Source: Desulfobacteraceae bacterium
GTDB lineage: Bacteria; Desulfobacterota; Desulfobacteria; Desulfobacterales; UBA5852
Length of the DNA stretch: 64,000 nt
Direction: 5' to 3'
Assembly (NCBI GenBank): GCA_014237395.1
Contig: JABZFP010000030.1
Span: 620,001 to 684,000 of the forward strand
The translations under genes were made by a program, and so were the position numbers. Positions 8,419 to 17,881 of this stretch are shown here, one piece after another; position 1 is the first letter of the stretch, and each line of letters opens with the position of its first letter. The notes beneath the pieces are model-generated. The model was not told the origin of the DNA. It made no database searches and was given only the letters and a program-made list of their open reading frames with translations.

Positions 8419-9177
8419 TTACCGGCTGATGATTTCGTTGGCCAACTGCATATAGCTCTGGGCGCCGACGGAGGCGGCATCGTACATGAGAATCGGTTTG
8501 CCGAAACTGGGCGCTTCGCTCAGGCGGATGTTGCGCGGAATAGTTGTCTGATAGACCAGATCCTTGAAATAGCGCTCGGCATCTTCCGCCACCTGGTAAG
8601 ACAGGTTGGTGCGCTTGTCGAACATGGTCAGCAGGATGCCGCTGATATCAAGGGCGGGATTCAGGCCCTGTTTGATGCGTTTGACCGTCTGCAGCAGCTG
8701 GCTCAACCCTTCCAGGGCGTAAAATTCACATTGCAGCGGGATCAGCATGGCGTCGGCCGCGGTCATGGCGTTGACGGTCAACAGGTTCAGAGACGGCGGG
8801 CAGTCCAACAGGATATAATCGTAAGGGTCCCGCAGGGTGCTCAGAAACCGTTTGAGGATGGTTTCACGACCCTCCGTGTCCATCATTTCGACCTCGAACC
8901 CGATCAGCTCGACGTTGGACGGCAGCACCTTGAGGGACGGGATGGCCGTTTCCAGCAGGAGGTCCTCGATGTTCATCTGCCCGATCAGGCCATGGTAGAG
9001 GGTCCGGGACACGGTTTTTTTGTCGATGCCCAGTCCGGTGGTGGCATTGGCCTGGGGATCGCAATCCACCAGGAGTGTTCGTTTTTCGGCCGCCGCCAGG
9101 GAGGCGGAAAGGTTCACCGCCGTGGTGGTTTTCCCGACGCCGCCCTTCTGGTTGGCAATGCAGATGACATGGGCCAT
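8419..9177 (-). CDS. parA: Chromosome-partitioning ATPase ParA/Soj
   Basis: ParA is the deviant-Walker ATPase that positions ParB-parS complexes. The 252-residue product opens with ICIANQKGGVGKTTTAVNLSASLA (deviant Walker A with the signature Lys), followed by LLVDCDPQANATTGLG, YDYILLDCPPSL (Walker B), and a C-terminal region with TTIPRNIRLSEAPSFGKP, all standard for chromosomal Soj proteins. It lacks the N-terminal DNA-binding extension of plasmid ParA. It is the first gene of a parA-parB pair and is divergent from the M48 protease gene across about 280 bases in which I see no other gene. Confidence 0.96.
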   Translation of the reverse strand: MAHVICIANQKGGVGKTTTAVNLSASLAAAEKRTLLVDCDPQANATTGLGIDKKTVSRTLYHGLIGQMNIEDLLLETAIPSLKVLPSNVELIGFEVEMMDTEGRETILKRFLSTLRDPYDYILLDCPPSLNLLTVNAMTAADAMLIPLQCEFYALEGLSQLLQTVKRIKQGLNPALDISGILLTMFDKRTNLSYQVAEDAERYFKDLVYQTTIPRNIRLSEAPSFGKPILMYDAASVGAQSYMQLANEIISR

Positions 9178-9461
9178 AATGCGCGCTATCGTCCTGTAAC
9201 ATGAGGTGTAAAAAGATCGTCTACCCTATCGAAGGGCATGGAAAAGTGCAACAGGTTTCTTGGGGCGCCGCGCCTCGGAAATCCATCGCTGTAGTCCGGA
9301 TTTAATACCCTCCGGCAGCCGTTTTTCCAGCGACACCACCGGACTTCAGGTGTTGGAGAATGCTTGATCAAGGCCTTGAAATCCTTTATGATGATCATCC
9401 TGGAATCTGCCGGGGGGTACCTTTGCCCCTCCGCACGTCAGCCCATTGAAAGGAAATTTGG

Positions 9462-10895
9462 ATGCAGCGATTACGCCGGATGCGAATAGCCGTGCAGGCC
9501 CTGGTCTTGATCCTTGTTCTGATCTGGTCAGGCGGCCCGGCGCGGGCCATAACGATCAAGGAGGAAAAGGAACTCAGCAAGGAGTTCCTTGAACTGCTGA
9601 AAAAACAGCTGCCCCTGATCGAGGATCCGGTGATCGTGGATTATGTCAACAAGGTCGGCCGCAAGATTTTAGCGGCCCTGCCCGAGCAGCCTTTCGAATA
9701 CCAGTTTTATGTGGTCAAACAGGATGTCTACAATGCCTTTGCAACGCCGGCCGGTCATATTTTCATTTACAGCGGCCTCCTGGCAGCGATGGAGAGTGAA
9801 GAAGAACTGGCCGGCATCCTGGCCCATGAAATCTGTCATGTGCTGAGCCGGCACATTTCCGAGAAAATCGAACGATCGAAAAATCTCAACAAGCTGGCCC
9901 TGGCCGGCATGATTGCGGGGATTCTGCTGGGTGCGGCCGGGGCTGGTGACGCCGGCGGTGCTCTGATCATGGGGTCGGCGGCCGGCGTCCAGAGCATGAT
10001 GCTGGCCTACAGCCGGGGGGACGAAGACGAGGCGGACCAGATCGGCCTGACGACCCTCTACCGGGCCGGCTACCGCGGTGAGGGTATGGTGACCATGTTC
10101 GAAAAAATCCGCAGCAAGCAATGGTTCGGTGCCGATGACATCCCGACCTACGTGATGACCCATCCGGCGGTGGAAAGCCGTATCGGCGGCATCAATCGCC
10201 GGGTGCAGGTCTACAATGAAAAATACGGACAACCGCCGCTGGTCGATCCCATGCCGTTTATCCGCATGCACATTCGTCTCCTTTCGGAATACGGAGACGA
10301 GAATGTGGTCCTGCACCAATACCGCCAGGCCTATGAAAAAGATCCCGACAACCCCTTGGTCAATTATCAGTACGGCCTGATTCTGGGACGCAAAGGGCAG
10401 CGGGCGGCCGCGATCAAACATCTCCAGAAGGCCCTGGCCGCACGTCCATTGGACGGTGATATCCTGACCGATTTGGGTAAATTGTATTTTTACGAGGGGC
10501 AGTACGATCAGGCCATTCGCGTTCTGGAAGGTGTCGTGGGGGCGGGTTCGGGTCCGCCCGACGGGCTCTATTTCCTGGCCCGGGCCTATCAGGAAACCGG
10601 GCAGCTGGATACGGCCGCAAGCTATTTCGAGGCCCTCATCGAGAGCCATCCCGCCTACCACCAGGCGCATTTCGATCTCGGCAAAGTCTACAGCCAGATG
10701 GGGCGGCAGGGGGAGGCCTTTTTCCATCTGGGGAAATTCTATTACGGCAAAGGGGATATGAAGAAAGCCACTTTCCAGCTCAAAAAAGCGCTTGATTTCG
10801 ATCAGGATCCGCAACAACGAGAGGAAGCCGAAGCCCTCTTGGCCGAGATAGAAACCGCCGACGATAAAGACGCGAAGAAAAAGAAAAAAGAGTAG
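9462..10895 (+). CDS. M48-family zinc metalloprotease with C-terminal TPR repeats (BepA-like)
   Basis: A secreted or periplasmic protein of 477 residues: signal peptide (VQALVLILVLIWSGGPARA), then an M48 peptidase domain with the zinc motif HEICH in LAGILAHEICHVLSRH and the third-ligand helix EDEADQIG. From about residue 290 come at least four TPR units (for example PDNPLVNYQYGLILGRKGQ, DILTDLGKLYFYEGQYDQAI, GLYFLARAYQETGQLDTAASYFEAL). A lysine-rich tail ends it. This architecture matches BepA/YfgC, which checks outer-membrane protein assembly at the BAM complex; that role is inferred here. Length is as expected. Confidence 0.92.
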   Translation: MQRLRRMRIAVQALVLILVLIWSGGPARAITIKEEKELSKEFLELLKKQLPLIEDPVIVDYVNKVGRKILAALPEQPFEYQFYVVKQDVYNAFATPAGHIFIYSGLLAAMESEEELAGILAHEICHVLSRHISEKIERSKNLNKLALAGMIAGILLGAAGAGDAGGALIMGSAAGVQSMMLAYSRGDEDEADQIGLTTLYRAGYRGEGMVTMFEKIRSKQWFGADDIPTYVMTHPAVESRIGGINRRVQVYNEKYGQPPLVDPMPFIRMHIRLLSEYGDENVVLHQYRQAYEKDPDNPLVNYQYGLILGRKGQRAAAIKHLQKALAARPLDGDILTDLGKLYFYEGQYDQAIRVLEGVVGAGSGPPDGLYFLARAYQETGQLDTAASYFEALIESHPAYHQAHFDLGKVYSQMGRQGEAFFHLGKFYYGKGDMKKATFQLKKALDFDQDPQQREEAEALLAEIETADDKDAKKKKKE

Positions 10896-10957
10896 CCTGC
10901 CCCAAGATAAACAGGAATCTTTGGACCTCGTTCCCTGGAAGGCCTTCTGAATGGGAC

Positions 10958-11036
10958 AAGTTCAAGGCGCACAAATTCCGAGGAAGGCGGCACCGGTACG
11001 CCGCATAGACGAGAGAGGCAGCGCAACGCAGAAATT
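10958..11036 (-). repeat. Diverged copy of the dispersed hairpin repeat (copy F)
   Basis: Read on the minus strand it contains TGCGGCGTACCGGTGCCGCC, TTCCTCGGAATTTGTGCGCC and TTGAACTTG in the same order and spacing as the other copies. Flanking arms are not clearly paired. It lies between the convergent M48 protease and EF-G genes. Confidence 0.5.
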
Positions 11037-11054
11037 GGGCCTTGCAGGATGCCG

Positions 11055-13091
11055 TCAGCCGCTGCGGTCGAAGTGGGAAAAATGCATGGAAAACGTTCCC
11101 CGGCCCTGGCTGGCCGAGCGCAGGGCGGTGGAATAGCCGAACATCCGGGCCAGAGGAACGCTGGCGGTAATGGCCTGTTGGCCGGTGCGGTGTTCGATGG
11201 CGTCGATCTTGCCGCCGCGGGCATTGAGATCCCCGATCACCTCTCCCATGAAAGCTTCCGGTACAAAGACTTCCACCTTCATAATGGGGTCCAATAGAAA
11301 GGGACGACCTTTGGTGAGGGCGTCTTTGCAGGCCATGGAGGCACTGACTTTATAGGCCAGTTCCGTTCCCTGGGATTCCTTGAAACTGCCGCCGACGAGA
11401 TCGGCCTGCACGTCCACCACCGGATACCCCATCAGGGTGCCGCTTTCCAGCGACTCCAGCACACCCTTTTCGACGGCCGGCACGAGGGTGGCCGGAATCT
11501 GGTCGTCCGAGACCTCACCGCGGAAGACATTGCCGGTCCCGCGCGGCAGGGGGGTCAGCCGCAGCGCCACCTCGCCGAAATGACGCTGACCGGCCACCTC
11601 CCGGTCGAAGACGGCCCGGCCGTCCGCGACGGCCTCGATGGTTTCGCGGTAGACCACCTGGGGCTTGCCGACATTGACGCTGGTTTTAAATTCCCGCAGC
11701 ATGCGGCTTATGATGACTTCGAGGTGCAGCTCCCCCATCCCGGACAGAATGGTCTGGCCGGTGTCCTCATCGACTTTGACTTTCAGGGTGGGGTCCTCGG
11801 CCAGGAACTTTTCCAGCACCTCTTCGATCTTTTCCTGGTCCGTGTGGGTTTTGGGCTCTATGGCGACGGAAATCACCGGCTGGTAGGTGTCGATGTCTTC
11901 CAGCAGCACGGGGTGGTCCGCCTGACAGAGGGTTTCCCCGGTGGAGGCTTCCTTGGGGCCGACGATGCCGACGATGCCGCCGGCACCGGCTTCATCCAGG
12001 CGATCCCGCTTGTTGGCATGCATCATCAGGATGCGGGAAATGCGCTCCTTTTTTTTGCGGGTGGCGTTGTAGACCTCTTCGCCCGCTTTGATCCGGCCGC
12101 TGTAGATCCGGGCATAGGTCATCTTGCGGCCTTCGATCATGGATACCTTGAAAATGAGGGCGGCCAGGGGGGCGCGGTCCTTGGGCAGGCACGTTACGGT
12201 TTCACCGCTGTCAGGATGGACACCCTTGATGGCGGGTACATCCAGCGGGCTGGGCAAATAGCGCACGATGGCGTCCAGCAGGGGTTGGATGCCCTTGTTT
12301 TTCAGGGCGCTGCCGCACAGGACGGGCACGCGTTTGAGATCGATCGTGGCCTGTCGAATGGCTGTTTCCAGCATGTCGGCCGGGATGGGCGTTTCATTCA
12401 AATAGGCTTCCATGACCTGATCGTCGACTTCGGCCAGGGTTTCCAGCAGCTGTTCGCGATGGGGGGCCAGCTCGGCCTGCTCGTCCGGGCTCAAATCCTG
12501 GCGGGTATATGAGGCTCCCAAGGTTTCGTCGTCCCACACGATCTTTTGCATGTGGATGAGATCGAAAACGCCCTCGAACCGATCTTCCGATCCACAGGGA
12601 ATTTGCAGCAGCAGAGGGGCGGCGTTGAGGCGCTCTTTCATTTCCTTGACGGTATTGAAAAAATCGGCGCCGATACGGTCCAGCTTGTTGATGAAAGCGA
12701 TTTTAGGGACTTTGTACCGGTCGGCCTGGCGCCAGACCGTTTCCGACTGGGGCTCGACCCCGCCAACGGCGCAGAAAACGCCCACGGCCCCGTCCAGGAC
12801 GCGCAGGGACCGCTCCACTTCGATGGTAAAATCGACATGGCCGGGCGTATCGATGACCTGTACGTCGGTACCCTGCCAGTTGCAGGTGGTCACCGCGGAG
12901 GTGATGGTGATGCCGCGCTCCTGCTCGTCCACCATCCAGTCCATGACGGCCTCGCCATCATGCACCTCACCGATTTTGTAGGACTTGCCGGTATAGAAAA
13001 GGATCCGTTCGGTAACGGTGGTCTTGCCGGCATCGATGTGGGCGATGATGCCGATGTTCCGGATGTTGTCGATTTTGGGGGTTCGCTTCAT
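11055..13091 (-). CDS. fusA: Elongation factor G
   Basis: A translational GTPase of 678 residues that drives ribosomal translocation (or, for some paralogues, recycling). The G domain shows IAHIDAGKTTVTERILF (G1), the RGITI loop, DTPGHVDF (G3) and NKLDRIGAD (G4); domains II-V follow, with the domain IV/V core (YKVSASMACKDAL, PIMKVEVFVPEAFMGEVIGDLNARGG) and the C-terminal RSASQGRGTFSMHFSHFD. It is not next to rpsL-rpsG-tuf, so it may be a second EF-G in the genome; the sequence alone does not decide this. It is convergent with the M48 gene and downstream of mtnA on the same strand. Confidence 0.94.
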   Translation of the reverse strand: MKRTPKIDNIRNIGIIAHIDAGKTTVTERILFYTGKSYKIGEVHDGEAVMDWMVDEQERGITITSAVTTCNWQGTDVQVIDTPGHVDFTIEVERSLRVLDGAVGVFCAVGGVEPQSETVWRQADRYKVPKIAFINKLDRIGADFFNTVKEMKERLNAAPLLLQIPCGSEDRFEGVFDLIHMQKIVWDDETLGASYTRQDLSPDEQAELAPHREQLLETLAEVDDQVMEAYLNETPIPADMLETAIRQATIDLKRVPVLCGSALKNKGIQPLLDAIVRYLPSPLDVPAIKGVHPDSGETVTCLPKDRAPLAALIFKVSMIEGRKMTYARIYSGRIKAGEEVYNATRKKKERISRILMMHANKRDRLDEAGAGGIVGIVGPKEASTGETLCQADHPVLLEDIDTYQPVISVAIEPKTHTDQEKIEEVLEKFLAEDPTLKVKVDEDTGQTILSGMGELHLEVIISRMLREFKTSVNVGKPQVVYRETIEAVADGRAVFDREVAGQRHFGEVALRLTPLPRGTGNVFRGEVSDDQIPATLVPAVEKGVLESLESGTLMGYPVVDVQADLVGGSFKESQGTELAYKVSASMACKDALTKGRPFLLDPIMKVEVFVPEAFMGEVIGDLNARGGKIDAIEHRTGQQAITASVPLARMFGYSTALRSASQGRGTFSMHFSHFDRSG

Positions 13092-13243
13092 CGTCTCTAT
13101 CGCGATTGCAGGTTATCGGCCGATCAGGCCGCCGGATTCCGCCCGACGGGCTGACCATCAATGGGCTTTAGTGAAATGCGCAGATCCTTAGGCTAAATGG
13201 CCCTATAAGTCAAGGACATAGCATGTTTCGACAACGCACCCGG

Positions 13244-14344
13244 TCAGGCTTTTTTCTCAGGGAAAAGCGCGCGCACGGCATCTTCGGTGGCGGCGCAGAT
13301 CCCCCGTTCGGTGATGAAACCGGTGACCAGGCGGGCCGGGGTGACATCGAAGGCATAATTGGCGGCGGGGCTGGACGCCGGTGGAACGAGTACGCTCCGC
13401 AGCGCGCCCTCCGAATGGCCCTGGATATAGCGGATTTCATCGGGATCCCGCTCCTCGATGGGAATTTCCTTCACACCATCGCGCATGCGCCAGTCAAAGG
13501 TGCTGGAGGGCAGGGCGACGTAGAAGGGGACATCGTTGTCCCTGGCTGCCAAAGCTTTCAGATAGGTACCGATTTTATTGGCGACATCACCGGTATAGGT
13601 GGTGCGGTCCGTTCCCACGATGACCAGGTCCACCATGCCGTGCTGCATGAGGTGGCCGCCGGCATTGTCCGTGATGACGGCATGGGAAATGCCGTGGCGC
13701 CCCAGTTCCCATGCAGTCAGGCGGGCGCCCTGGTTCAGTGGCCGGGTTTCATCCACCCAGACATGGACATCCACCCCCTGGTCATAGGCCGTGTAAATCG
13801 GGGCGGTGGCCGTGCCATAGGCAATGGTGGCCAGCCAGCCGGCGTTGCAGTGGGTCAGGATGTTGACCGGGGCACTATCTTTGCGCTGGCTGATGGCTTC
13901 GATGAGACGCAGGCCGTGACGGCCGATCAGGCGGCAGTTTTCGGCCTCCTCTTCAGCGATGGCACCGGCGGCTTGCCGGGCGGCTTCCAGCCGTTGTTCG
14001 TCCGGCTGGGCATGGATGGCGGCCAAGACGCGCTCCACGGCCCATTGCAGGTTGACCGCCGTAGGGCGGGCGGCTTTGATGCGGTCACATTCGGTTGTCA
14101 AATGGTCTGCGTCGGTCCCGGCCGGGGTGTTTTTAACCGCCAGATAGACACCGTAAGCCGCGGTAATGCCAATGAGCGGGGCGCCGCGGACCACCATCTC
14201 CTGAATGGCATAGATGGTGTCGTCCACCGTCTGCAGTTCGAGTACGACCAGTTCGTGGGGCAGGCTGCGCTGGTCGATGACATTGACCTCACCGTTGGCG
14301 TCGTCCAGCCAGATGGGACGCAGCGATTGTTGGGCGTCTTGCAT
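13244..14344 (-). CDS. mtnA: 5-methylthioribose-1-phosphate isomerase
   Basis: MtnA converts 5-methylthioribose 1-phosphate to methylthioribulose 1-phosphate in methionine or DHAP-type salvage. The 366-residue product carries the family motifs VRGAPLIGITAAYG, LTHCNAGWLATIAYGTATAPI (catalytic Cys), VWVDETRPLNQGARLTAWEL and VIVGTDRTTYTGDVANKIGTY (catalytic Asp). These separate it from eIF2B-type relatives. It sits downstream of adenine deaminase, two MTA/SAH-type deaminases and a purine nucleoside phosphorylase on the same strand, which together supply its substrate. AAGGAAA precedes the start by about a dozen bases. Confidence 0.94.
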   Translation of the reverse strand: MQDAQQSLRPIWLDDANGEVNVIDQRSLPHELVVLELQTVDDTIYAIQEMVVRGAPLIGITAAYGVYLAVKNTPAGTDADHLTTECDRIKAARPTAVNLQWAVERVLAAIHAQPDEQRLEAARQAAGAIAEEEAENCRLIGRHGLRLIEAISQRKDSAPVNILTHCNAGWLATIAYGTATAPIYTAYDQGVDVHVWVDETRPLNQGARLTAWELGRHGISHAVITDNAGGHLMQHGMVDLVIVGTDRTTYTGDVANKIGTYLKALAARDNDVPFYVALPSSTFDWRMRDGVKEIPIEERDPDEIRYIQGHSEGALRSVLVPPASSPAANYAFDVTPARLVTGFITERGICAATEDAVRALFPEKKA

Positions 14345-14400
14345 GGAATGATGTTTCCTTTCGAGGACTACGTTGCTTAAAAGCTAATTTCTCTACAAAT

Positions 14401-14426
14401 ATTGAAATATATATTATAATTTCAAT
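14401..14426 (-). promoter_or_regulatory. AT-rich putative promoter/operator of mtnA
   Basis: An AT-rich patch 60-80 bases upstream of mtnA contains TATAAT readable on the minus strand and lies within a perfect inverted repeat, ATTGAAAT-n10-ATTTCAAT. No convincing -35 box was found. Its contrast with the GC-rich surroundings and its position suggest a regulated promoter for mtnA apart from the upstream gene group. Confidence 0.4.
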
Positions 14427-14439
14427 TAATTAAATCGTT

Positions 14440-14640
14440 CATTTTCTTTCTCGCGAAAGAAAACGGAACCAAACGAAAGCGCCCGTGTCACGAGCCCTTC
14501 GGGTTCGCCTGCGCTTTGTGACGGCGACCGGACGCGCCGGAACTCACCCCGCGCTTAGCGGGGTTCAGACAGCCGTCGCATCTTTATCGTCCGCCGCCCC
14601 AATGCTCAGCCTCGTGATAAAAGGGAAACGGCAAACGCTC
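14440..14640. repeat. Intergenic palindrome-rich element between ade and mtnA
   Basis: This part of the 385-base gap has no convincing gene. It begins with TTTCTTTCTCGCGAAAGAAA, a near-perfect hairpin, then GGAACCAAACGAAAGCG, then GTCAC...GTGAC and CCCCGCGCTTAGCGGGG hairpins. The order (TTTCTTT/AAAGAAA hairpin, GAACCAAA box, GC-rich palindromes, CCGCCCCAATGCTCAGC end) resembles an intergenic repeat type I remember from other proteobacteria; that resemblance is from memory. There is only one copy in the window. Confidence 0.4.
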
Positions 14641-14729
14641 ACAAAAAGTTTTTCGGCGATTGGCGGTTTTCCAGTTCTGACAGGGGATACTACTTTTTAT
14701 GCTATGAGTTCCTTGTTCGGTTGCTATCG

Positions 14730-16442
14730 CTATTGAAGAAAAAGATCAACGGGTTCGAAACGATCGACATCCACCAGACCGCGGTCGGTAATCTTCAATT
14801 CGGGGATCACGGGCAAGGCCAGAAACGACAGCGTCATAAAAGGATCTGCCAGGGAGGTTCCCAAATCCCGGGCCGCTCGGGTCAATCCCGTCAATTGGTC
14901 CTGGATCGAGCGGATGGGTTCGGGCGACATCAGGCCGGCAATGGGCAGCGCCAGGCTGGCCAGAACTTTTCCGTCCGCCACCACGGCCAGGCCGCCCTGC
15001 ATCGCCACAACATGACGCACGGCAGCGTGCATATCGTCATCGCGGGCTCCCACCACAATGATGTTGTGGGCATCGTGAGCCACGCTGGAGGCGATGGCAC
15101 CGCGACGCAATCCCATGCCCTTCACAAAACCGATGCCGGTGCGTCCGGTACCCCGGTGGCGCTCGACCACCGCGATTTTCAAGAGGTCCCGGTCCGGGTC
15201 GGCAACCGCCCGCCCGTCCGCGACGGGCGTCGCCTCTTGCCCCTGGCGTGTGACGATCTGTCCGGGGACGATCTCGATGACCCGTATGTGGGGGCTGGCC
15301 GCGGTCACACGAAAATCAAGAGCGGTCGGATCCACGTGCATTGCCGGGGCGGGCGGGATCGGATCGGGGAAGACAGCCGTTTCAAGCAGGCGACCATGTT
15401 CGGCCACCTGCTGCCCGCCAGCGTAAACTGCCTCCGCCACAGGGTTGTCCAGTCGGTTGAAAACCACCATATCGGCGCGCTGTCCGGGGGCGATGGCGCC
15501 CGTGCGGGGCAGGCCGAAATACGCGGCCGGGTTCAAGGTGGCCAGGCGGATGGCCAGATGCGGAGCGACGCCTAACTGAATCGCCTGGCGGACCATGGCA
15601 TCGATATGGCCTTCCGCCAGGATGTCATGGGGGTGCCGGTCATCGGTGCACCACATGAGGCGATGGGCGGTGGCCGGTTGGATGATGTCCAGCAGCGCCG
15701 CCATGTTTTTAGCACCGGTTCCCTCGCGAATCATGATGTGCATGCCGCGCCGCAGTTTCTCCATGGCTTCGGCGGCGGTGATGCACTCGTGATCACTGGC
15801 GACCCCGGCGGCGATATAGGCGTCCAGGGAAGGGCCCTGGACACCGGGGGCGTGGCCGTCCACGCGTTTGCGGGCGTCCCGGGCCAGCCGGATCTTGGCC
15901 ATCACAGACGGATCGCCCTGGATCACCCCGGGGAAATTCATCATTTCGGCCAAAGCCACCACGCGCGGATGGGGCATGAGCGGGGCCAGCGCTTCAGCCG
16001 TCAACGCCGCCCCCGCGGTTTCCATGGATGTTGCCGGAACACAGGAGGAGAGGGTGAAGAAGAACTGCATCGGCAGGGATGCTGTCGATTGCAGCATGTA
16101 TTCGATCCCGGCCAGTCCCAGCACATTGGCAATTTCATGGGGATCCGCCACTACGGTGGTCGTGCCGTGTGGCAGCACGGCCCGGGCGAACTCGGTGGGG
16201 GACGCCATGGCGCTTTCGATGTGCACATGGGCATCGATAAAGCCAGGCGCCACGCAGCGTCCCTGCAGGTCGACCTCGGACAGGGCCGACCGCGGGCCGA
16301 AGCCGGCGACGTGCCCGGCCGCGACGGCGATGTCCATCTCCATGATTTCTCCGGAAAAGACGTTCACCACCTTGCCGTTTCGCAACAGAAGATCGGCTGG
16401 TTGATCCCCCCGGGCCACCGCGATGAGGTGTTCCATCGTCAT
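14730..16442 (-). CDS. ade: Adenine deaminase
   Basis: A 570-residue metal-dependent amidohydrolase that deaminates adenine to hypoxanthine. It has the metal-binding APGFIDAHVHIESAM motif, HGTTTVVADPHEIANVLG, the glycine-rich SSCVPATSMETAG stretch, the VDGHAPGVQG metal-ligand region and the C-terminal VAMQGGLAVVADGKVLASLALPIAGLMS, all standard for bacterial Ade of this length. Its ATG overlaps the stop of the upstream deaminase gene (ATGA), showing translational coupling. In context it could remove adenine released in methylthioadenosine or adenosine breakdown. Confidence 0.95.
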   Translation of the reverse strand: MTMEHLIAVARGDQPADLLLRNGKVVNVFSGEIMEMDIAVAAGHVAGFGPRSALSEVDLQGRCVAPGFIDAHVHIESAMASPTEFARAVLPHGTTTVVADPHEIANVLGLAGIEYMLQSTASLPMQFFFTLSSCVPATSMETAGAALTAEALAPLMPHPRVVALAEMMNFPGVIQGDPSVMAKIRLARDARKRVDGHAPGVQGPSLDAYIAAGVASDHECITAAEAMEKLRRGMHIMIREGTGAKNMAALLDIIQPATAHRLMWCTDDRHPHDILAEGHIDAMVRQAIQLGVAPHLAIRLATLNPAAYFGLPRTGAIAPGQRADMVVFNRLDNPVAEAVYAGGQQVAEHGRLLETAVFPDPIPPAPAMHVDPTALDFRVTAASPHIRVIEIVPGQIVTRQGQEATPVADGRAVADPDRDLLKIAVVERHRGTGRTGIGFVKGMGLRRGAIASSVAHDAHNIIVVGARDDDMHAAVRHVVAMQGGLAVVADGKVLASLALPIAGLMSPEPIRSIQDQLTGLTRAARDLGTSLADPFMTLSFLALPVIPELKITDRGLVDVDRFEPVDLFLQ

Positions 16443-17800
16443 GAACAGGATCCTTTTTCGGTGTCGGCGATCGGTCGATGGATCGGCGGTTTTCCGATGG
16501 CGCGACCAATCGCACGAACTTGTTTCATGATTCCATCGATAGGGCTATCCACCAATGTCCGATTGCGGACACGCACCCGACCGGCAACGATGGTATCCCG
16601 CACAACATCCCCGCTTCCGGCGTAGACGGCCTGGGAGACGGGATTGTAAATCGGACACATGGCCGGATGGGTACTGTCCAGGATGACGAGATCGGCCTGT
16701 TTTCCCTTTTCGATGGTGCCGGTGTGGTCGCCCAGGCCGATGGCCCGGGCACCGTCGCGGGTTGCCATTGCCAGTACCTGCGGCGCCGGCATGGCAGTGG
16801 GGCCGCCGCCGGCCACTTTATGGAGCTTGGCCGCCATGTCCATTTCCCGCAAAAGGTCCTGGTTGTTATTGCTGGCGCAGCCGTCGCTGCCGATTCCGAC
16901 AGGGATGCCGGCCTGCAGAAAGGCCGGTACGGGGGCAATGCCTGCGGCCAGCTTCATGTTGCTTTCCGGGCAGTGGGCAATGCCGCAGCCGTTTTGAGCG
17001 ACCCGTTCGATATCCGTCGGACTGAACCAGACGCCATGCACCAGAAGCGTGTCGGCATCCAGCAGGCCCAGTTGCGCCAGCCGGGCTGTCAGCGATCCGT
17101 TCGGTGGTCGGCCCCCGTCCGCGGTGATCTCTTCCCGGGTTTCGGCCACGTGAATCTGGAAGAGGACGCCTTCGTCTGCGGCCGCTGCTTTGGCGTGGGC
17201 CAGAGTCTTATCGCTGCAGGTGTAAGGGGAATGACAGAAGATCGATGGGGTAATCAGGGGCGACCGATGCTTCCATTGGCGGACGAATGCGGCGGCGGTT
17301 TGGACGTTTTCGGCCGGATCCGGTACCCCCGGCGCAGGAAAGTCGATCACACCCTGGCCCAGAACCGCCCGCATGCCCGTCATGGCAACGGCCAGGGCCA
17401 CGGCGTCTTCCAAAAAATAGCCATCGCAGCAGGTGGTGATTCCCGCCAGCAGCATTTCCGCACATCCCAGAAGGGTGCCCCAATGAACGGTATCGGGGGT
17501 GATATGGGTGGCTTCGGCCGGGAAGATATGGTCTGTGAGCCAGGCCTGCAGGGGCAGGTCATCGGCCATGCCCCGGAACACGGTCATGGGCAGATGGGTG
17601 TGGGCGTTCACCAGTCCGGGCAGGACGATGCCCTGGCCGGCGTCTATGGTTTCACGGGCGGCCGGCAGGGGGGCGTCGGGAGGCGTCGGACCGATGTGCG
17701 CGATGACATCGCCGTGAATGCCGATCATGCCGTCCGGGATGACATCGCCCTGTGCATTGACGGTGACCATCCATGCGTTGTGAATCAAAAGATCATACAT
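16439..17800 (-). CDS. mtaD: MTA/SAH deaminase-family amidohydrolase, copy 1
   Basis: A cytosolic zinc amidohydrolase of about 453 residues of the 5-methylthioadenosine/S-adenosylhomocysteine deaminase type. It shows LPGLVNAHTHLPMTVFRGMADDLPL (HxH motif), FCHSPYTCS, FQIHVAETREE, LVHGVW (metal His) and GSDGCASNNNQDLLREM (catalytic Asp). The start at MYDLLIHNAWMV aligns with its neighbour; an ATG pair 36 bases upstream is also possible. It is about 45-50 per cent similar by eye to the next gene, an evident tandem duplicate, so the two may differ in substrate (MTA, SAH, adenosine or a related purine). It is translationally coupled to ade downstream. Confidence 0.88.
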   Translation of the reverse strand: MYDLLIHNAWMVTVNAQGDVIPDGMIGIHGDVIAHIGPTPPDAPLPAARETIDAGQGIVLPGLVNAHTHLPMTVFRGMADDLPLQAWLTDHIFPAEATHITPDTVHWGTLLGCAEMLLAGITTCCDGYFLEDAVALAVAMTGMRAVLGQGVIDFPAPGVPDPAENVQTAAAFVRQWKHRSPLITPSIFCHSPYTCSDKTLAHAKAAAADEGVLFQIHVAETREEITADGGRPPNGSLTARLAQLGLLDADTLLVHGVWFSPTDIERVAQNGCGIAHCPESNMKLAAGIAPVPAFLQAGIPVGIGSDGCASNNNQDLLREMDMAAKLHKVAGGGPTAMPAPQVLAMATRDGARAIGLGDHTGTIEKGKQADLVILDSTHPAMCPIYNPVSQAVYAGSGDVVRDTIVAGRVRVRNRTLVDSPIDGIMKQVRAIGRAIGKPPIHRPIADTEKGSCS

Positions 17801-17881
17801 TCTCAGGCTCAAACGAATCGGATCGGGCGCCATCATGAGGCCACGCTGCGTAGGGATGACCGCGCCAGGCTTGGTGAAAAT

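Noticed and set aside
14485..14736. Open frame of 83 codons between ade and mtnA
   Set aside because: It lies over the palindromic element, overlaps the end of ade, and has no ribosome site or protein-like features.
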